The notes under the pieces are model-generated. The model ran no database searches, was not told the origin of the DNA, and saw only the letters and a list, made by a program, of their open reading frames with translations. 64,000 nucleotides of DNA from DASSUW01 sp963774155 (GTDB lineage Bacteria; Actinomycetota; Thermoleophilia; Solirubrobacterales; Solirubrobacteraceae), in the NCBI GenBank assembly GCA_963774155.1, contig CAVZDW010000010.1:124001-188000 (forward strand). The letters are read 5' to 3'. A program made the translations under genes and the position numbers. Of the stretch, positions 60,005-64,000 are shown one piece after another. The stretch's first letter is position 1. Each line of letters opens with the position of its first letter.

Positions 60005-62001
60005 GCGGGGAGCGCCGGCGGGTCGCCGAGCTCCGCCGCGAGATCGAAGAGCACAACCACCGCTACTACGTCCTCGACGACCCGGTCATCGGGGACGACG
60101 CCTACGACGCGCTGCTCGACGAGCTGCGGCGGCTCGAGGCCGACCATCCCGAGCTCCTGACGCCCGACTCGCCGACCCAGCGGGTCGGCGCCGAGCCGGT
60201 CTCGAAGCTCGAGAAGGTCCGCCACCTGCAGCCGATGCTCTCGCTGGCCAACGCGCGCTCGGAGGAGGAGCTGCGCGCCTGGGTCGCGCGCATGCGCTCG
60301 CACCTCGCGCGCGAGGGGATCGAGGACCCGGAGTTCGCCTTCGTGGCCGAGCCGAAGATCGACGGCCTCGCCATCTCGCTGATCTACCGCGACGGCGTGC
60401 TCGAGCGCGGCGCCACGCGCGGGAACGGCGAGGTCGGGGAGGACGTCACGCACAACCTGCGCACGATCCCGGCCATCCCGCTGCGGATCGACGACGCGCC
60501 GGCGCTCGTCGAGGTCCGCGGCGAGGCCTACATGTCGCTCCCCGACTTCACGGCGCTCAACGAGCGCCGCGCCGAGGCGGGCCTCAGCACGTTCATGAAC
60601 CCGCGCAACTCGGCGGCGGGGACGATCCGCCAGCTCGACCCCGCCCTGGCCGCCGAGCGCCCGCTGTCCATGTGGTGCTACGGGATCGGGGCCAGCGAGG
60701 GTCTGGAGCTCGGCTCCCACTGGGAGGCGCTGGAGTGGCTGCGCGAGCACGGCTTCCGCGTCAACGGCGACGTGCAGCGGCTGGAGACCGAGGAGGAGGT
60801 CGTGGCCCAGTGCCTGGCCTGGCAGGACCGCCGCGGCGCCCTCGACTTCGAGATCGACGGCGTGGTCGTGAAGGTCGACGACTACGAGCTGCAGCGGCGC
60901 CTCGGCGTCTCCGGACGCGACCCCCGGTGGGCCATCGCCTGGAAGTTCCCGCCCACCACCGCCGTCACGCGACTGCACGCGATCTCGTGGAACGTCGGCA
61001 AGTTCGGCGACCTCTATCCGTTCGCGGAGCTCGAGCCCGTGCATGTCGGCGGCGTGACCGTCAAGCGGGCCACGCTGCACAACGAGGAGGACCTCGCGCG
61101 CAAGGACGTCCGCCCCGGCGACGACGTGATCGTGCTGCGGGCGGGCGACGTCATCCCCCAGGTCGTCTCGCCGGCCCCGCACGCGGCCGAGCGGCCGGAC
61201 CGCGCGGCGCCGGCCCGGCCGCCGGAGCGCTGCCCGATCTGCGACACGCCGACCGTGAAGGCCGGCGTCTTCACGCGCTGCCCGAACCGCGTCTGCCCGG
61301 GCCGCCAGTGGCAGCTGCTGGCGACCTTCGCCGGGATCATGGACATCGACGGGCTGGGCGAGAAGCAGGTGGCGCAGCTGCAGCACGCCGGGCTCGCGCG
61401 CACGGCGGCCGACTTCTACGCGCTCACCAAGGAGCAGCTCGTGGCGCTCGAGCGGATCGGCGAGACGAGCGCCGAGAACCTGCTCGCGGCGATCGAGCGC
61501 TCGAAGGAGCGGCCGTTCGGGATCGTCCTCTTCGCGCTCGGGATCGAGGGCGTCGGCTACGTGACGGGTCAGAAGCTCGCCGCCCAGTTCCGCGGCATCG
61601 ACGCGCTGCTGGCCGCCACGGCCGAGCAGATCGCCGAGACGCCGGGGATCGGCCCGGTCGTCGCCCAGCTCATCCACGACCAGCTCGCCGACGAGCAGAT
61701 GCGCGAGCTGATCGCCGGCCTGCGCGAGGCCGGGCTGCGCTTCGAGCAGGAGGGCCCGCCGCCCGGCGAGGGCCCGCTGCGCGACATGACCTTCGTGCTC
61801 ACCGGCACGCTGCCCGACCTCACGCGCGAGCAGGCGCAGGAGCGCATCCTGGCCGCGGGCGGCAAGGTCACGGGCTCGGTGTCGAAGAAGACGTCGTACG
61901 TGGTGGCCGGCGCCTCGCCCGGCTCCAAGCTCGCCAAGGCCGAGAAGCTGGGCGTGCCGGTGCTCGACGAGGCAGGCCTGCTGGAGCTGCTCCCCGAGTA
62001 G
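60001..62001 (+). CDS. ligA: NAD+-dependent DNA ligase
   Basis: 666 aa, the normal length. The adenylated Lys119 is in AEPKIDGLAIS; NRYYVLDDP-like (here HNHRYYVLDDPVIGDDAYD) domain Ia precedes it. DFEIDGVVVKV, the four-Cys zinc finger (CPICDTPTV, CPNRVCPG), helix-hairpin-helix repeats and a BRCT domain (FVLTGTLPDLTREQAQE) follow. It seals nicks in replication and repair. Coupled to surE, with ppa 12 bases later. Confidence 0.97.
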   Translation: MSGERRRVAELRREIEEHNHRYYVLDDPVIGDDAYDALLDELRRLEADHPELLTPDSPTQRVGAEPVSKLEKVRHLQPMLSLANARSEEELRAWVARMRSHLAREGIEDPEFAFVAEPKIDGLAISLIYRDGVLERGATRGNGEVGEDVTHNLRTIPAIPLRIDDAPALVEVRGEAYMSLPDFTALNERRAEAGLSTFMNPRNSAAGTIRQLDPALAAERPLSMWCYGIGASEGLELGSHWEALEWLREHGFRVNGDVQRLETEEEVVAQCLAWQDRRGALDFEIDGVVVKVDDYELQRRLGVSGRDPRWAIAWKFPPTTAVTRLHAISWNVGKFGDLYPFAELEPVHVGGVTVKRATLHNEEDLARKDVRPGDDVIVLRAGDVIPQVVSPAPHAAERPDRAAPARPPERCPICDTPTVKAGVFTRCPNRVCPGRQWQLLATFAGIMDIDGLGEKQVAQLQHAGLARTAADFYALTKEQLVALERIGETSAENLLAAIERSKERPFGIVLFALGIEGVGYVTGQKLAAQFRGIDALLAATAEQIAETPGIGPVVAQLIHDQLADEQMRELIAGLREAGLRFEQEGPPPGEGPLRDMTFVLTGTLPDLTREQAQERILAAGGKVTGSVSKKTSYVVAGASPGSKLAKAEKLGVPVLDEAGLLELLPE

Positions 62002-62013
62002 GCTTTTCCGGCG

Positions 62014-62502
62014 ATGGAAGACAACCTGATCGCCGTCGTCGAGATCCCCAAGGGGTCGTCGAACAAGTACGAGTGGGACGAGGAGCTGCAGGCGATCAAG
62101 CTCGACCGGCTGCTCTTCTCCTCGCTCGGCTACCCGACCGACTACGGCTTCTTCCGCAACACGCTGGCCGCCGACGGCGACCCGCTCGACGCCATGATCG
62201 TCGTCTCCGAGCCGACGTTCCCCGGCTGCCTGATCGAGGTCAAGCCGGTGGCCCTCTTCCGCATGCGCGACCAGAAGGCGGAGGACAACAAGATCCTCTG
62301 CGTCCCGCTCTCGGATCCCAACTGGAGCCACATCGAGCGCCTCGACGACCTGCCGATGACGCTCCGCGACGAGATCTCCCACTTCTTCTCGATCTACAAG
62401 ACGCCCGAGTGGAAGGTCGTCAAGGTCGACGGCTGGTACCCGCGCGAGGAGGCGCTGGAGTCGATCGAGCGCGCCCGGAAGCGCTTCAAGGAGAAGCCGT
62501 AG
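62014..62502 (+). CDS. ppa: Inorganic pyrophosphatase, family I
   Basis: 162 aa. GSSNKYEWDEEL, YPTDYGFF and DGDPLDAMIV (Asp54, Asp56 and Asp59 for Mg2+) are the active site; DQKAEDNKILCVP is also conserved. It hydrolyses PPi made in biosynthesis, including the ligase and polymerase reactions. Its end overlaps the convergent peptidase gene by 17 bases. Confidence 0.96.
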   Translation: MEDNLIAVVEIPKGSSNKYEWDEELQAIKLDRLLFSSLGYPTDYGFFRNTLAADGDPLDAMIVVSEPTFPGCLIEVKPVALFRMRDQKAEDNKILCVPLSDPNWSHIERLDDLPMTLRDEISHFFSIYKTPEWKVVKVDGWYPREEALESIERARKRFKEKP

Positions 62503-63937
62503 GCAGCTCGATCCGGGCCGAGGCGACGGTGATCGCCGCCGCGCCCCGCACCGGCCCGTAGACCTGGCTCCCGCCGATCAGCTGCAGCCGGTAGGTGCGG
62601 CCGGGCGCCATGCTGGCGGCCACGCCCTCGAGCTGGCGCTTGATCGTGTGCTGCGCGCCGTCGAGCTGCACGCGGACCGGCGTCACCTGGTTGCCGACCG
62701 CGAGGTTGCGCGACTCGTCGACGAGCTGGGCGAAGACGTGGGTCGCGTTCCCGGTGCCGGAGTAGGTGAGCGTGAGCCGCGGGCGGCCGACGACCTGCGC
62801 GGTCGCCGCCGGGATGGGCACGTTGAGCGCGTTCGCGGCGGGACCGGCGGCCAGCGGCGTGCCGGAGAGGGCGTCGGCGGGGTTGACCAGGAGCAGGCCG
62901 GAGCCCTCGGCAGTGAGCGTGGTCCCCTTGGGCGGCGGATAGGCGGCGGCGGAGCGCCACTGCGCGTCATCGGCCAGCCACTCGAAGCCGGGGCCCGTCT
63001 TGACCGCCTTGCGGCCCATCACGTAGCGCTGCAGCCAGGCGATCACGCGCCCCTCGAAGACGCCGGCCGGGCCGCTCCCGGTCAGGCAGACGCCGTGGCC
63101 GCCGCAGAACCACATCATCTTCACCGGGACCTTGCGGTCGCGCAGGATGTCGTAGTTGCGGATCGCCTCGTTGAGCGTGAAGAGCGTGTCGGCGGTGCCC
63201 TGGAGCAGCAGCGTGGGGACCTTGATGCGCTTGACGAGCCCGGCCGGGCCGCGCGAGGCGAACCAGGCACGGTCCTCCTCCGACAGGCCGCCCGTGGCGG
63301 CGCCGCTCGCGAAGGCGGACGTGATGTGGGGGTCGAGCCGCCCGGACTGGCCGCCCGCGTAGAGCAGCGCCGCCCAGCCGCCCTTGATCGTCTCCTCCTT
63401 GTAGAGCGACGTCGTCAGCGAGTGCCAGGCGATGCTCGGGGCGATCGCGTCGATCCGCTTGTCGATCCCCGCGGAGACCAGCTCGATGCCGCCGGCGTAC
63501 GACACGCCGTGCATGCCGACCCGCGGGTCGCGCTTGGCGTCGAGCCTGGCCTCGGGCTGCTTGGCGAGCCAGTCGAGGAGCTTCTGGACGTCGCGCCCCT
63601 CGTTGTCCTTGTAGTCGACCGTCACCGTGCCGGTGGAGTCGCCGAACCCGCGCGAGTCCCACGTGAGCACGTTGAAGCCCGCCTTGCGGAGCGCGGCCGC
63701 GCCGACGAGGCCCGTCGCCTCGCTCGAGGCGCCTTCGGCGCTGCGCTCGCGCTTCTGGCCCCAGCCATGGGTCTGGAGGATCGTCGGCGCCCGCTTGCCC
63801 GCCTTCAGGCCCTCCGCGGCGTGGAAGGTCACATGGAGCTCGGTGCCGTCGAACGAGCGGACGACGGTGTCACGGGCCGCGGCGGGCGCGGCGAGGGCGA
63901 GCAGCAGCAGCGCTGCCAGGGCGAGGGGACGCAGCAT
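62486..63937 (-). CDS. Secreted S15/CocE-like (X-Pro dipeptidyl-peptidase family) alpha/beta hydrolase
   Basis: 483 aa from the ATG at 63937, chosen because a signal peptide (LRPLALAALLLLALAAPAAA) follows directly and GGCAGGG lies upstream; a TTG 15 codons earlier is possible. The nucleophile elbow is HGVSYAGGIEL; LTWDSRGFGDSTG and LLQGTADTLF (Asp) plus a GGHGVCLTG His segment complete a Ser-Asp-His set. The C-terminal ~150 residues form a beta-jelly-roll (LTLTYSGTGNATHVFAQLVD). It may cleave peptides or esters outside the cell. Confidence 0.87.
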   Translation of the reverse strand: MLRPLALAALLLLALAAPAAARDTVVRSFDGTELHVTFHAAEGLKAGKRAPTILQTHGWGQKRERSAEGASSEATGLVGAAALRKAGFNVLTWDSRGFGDSTGTVTVDYKDNEGRDVQKLLDWLAKQPEARLDAKRDPRVGMHGVSYAGGIELVSAGIDKRIDAIAPSIAWHSLTTSLYKEETIKGGWAALLYAGGQSGRLDPHITSAFASGAATGGLSEEDRAWFASRGPAGLVKRIKVPTLLLQGTADTLFTLNEAIRNYDILRDRKVPVKMMWFCGGHGVCLTGSGPAGVFEGRVIAWLQRYVMGRKAVKTGPGFEWLADDAQWRSAAAYPPPKGTTLTAEGSGLLLVNPADALSGTPLAAGPAANALNVPIPAATAQVVGRPRLTLTYSGTGNATHVFAQLVDESRNLAVGNQVTPVRVQLDGAQHTIKRQLEGVAASMAPGRTYRLQLIGGSQVYGPVRGAAAITVASARIELPTASP

Positions 63938-63984
63938 GGCGGGGGACCCTGCCAGACGCGGGCGCGGATTGCGCCGATTCAAGG

Positions 63985-63990
63985 TCTATA
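63985..63990 (-). promoter_or_regulatory. -10 box TATAGA for the S15-like gene
   Basis: TATAGA on the minus strand, with an expected start site near 63978 and a leader of about 40 bases before the ATG at 63937. The bases to the window end are too few to judge a -35. Confidence 0.45.
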
Positions 63991-64000
63991 GCGCGCCAGC

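Overview
The window is one continuous stretch of very GC-rich bacterial chromosome (roughly 70% G+C by eye), almost fully coding. The gene set points to an actinobacterium, most probably class Thermoleophilia (Solirubrobacterales type). The evidence is an InhA-length enoyl-ACP reductase, a PccB-like carboxyltransferase inside a fatty-acid cluster, zinc-ribbon forms of S14, L33 and S4, a DUF3618/holin stress cassette, and housekeeping proteins with long disordered tails. No rRNA or tRNA gene was seen, so placement below phylum is inference.

Layout. Bases 1-4885 hold the 3' part of a FAS-II operon: fabG end, acpP, fabF, acyl-CoA carboxylase beta subunit, fabI and a thioester-reductase-like gene, chained by 4-base overlaps. 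Bases 5021-8797 hold an endonuclease-fold gene, an epoxide-hydrolase-like gene and a secreted GH15 glucohydrolase. Bases 8893-12461 are rpmG-secE-nusG-rplK-rplA-rplJ-rplL with a terminator. Bases 12473-18104 are cell-envelope genes: L,D-transpeptidase, a repeat-bearing secreted protein, a GT39-like membrane enzyme and a LysE exporter. rpoB-rpoC follow (18557-26234), then a DMT transporter, a hydrolase, and a PucR regulator with alanine dehydrogenase. rpsL-rpsG (31110-31979) are cut off from fusA-tuf by an oxidoreductase, a sigma factor fused to a bifunctional-nuclease domain, and a membrane protein.

fusA-tuf lead into the merged S10/spc ribosomal block through rplO, secY, adk and map (34730-51101). 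A cupin gene and a three-gene stress cassette sit where infA would be expected. Then come rpmJ-rpsM-rpsK-rpsD-rpoA-rplQ-truA, a SnoaL-like gene, a membrane protein, surE-ligA-ppa and a secreted S15-like peptidase.

Most notable signals. (1) A 47-55 bp structured repeat occurs three times next to translation genes; its hairpin has a compensating A-T to G-C change, and one copy lies in an uninterrupted secE-nusG reading frame. (2) The sigma-BFN fusion carries two copies of a GGGGTCTGACCCC-type palindrome in frame. (3) fusA has a leader with a full intrinsic terminator. (4) Long low-complexity extensions occur on L22 and S17 (N-terminal) and S3 (RGG-rich C-terminal). (5) Many start codons lie 6-10 bases after a TANNNT box, suggesting leaderless mRNAs.

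Caution: at least six genes, including essential rpoC, are broken by single apparent frameshifts, some at short homopolymers. The simplest explanation is indel errors in the assembly, which also weakens conclusions that depend on a missing stop codon (secE-nusG, lysE).
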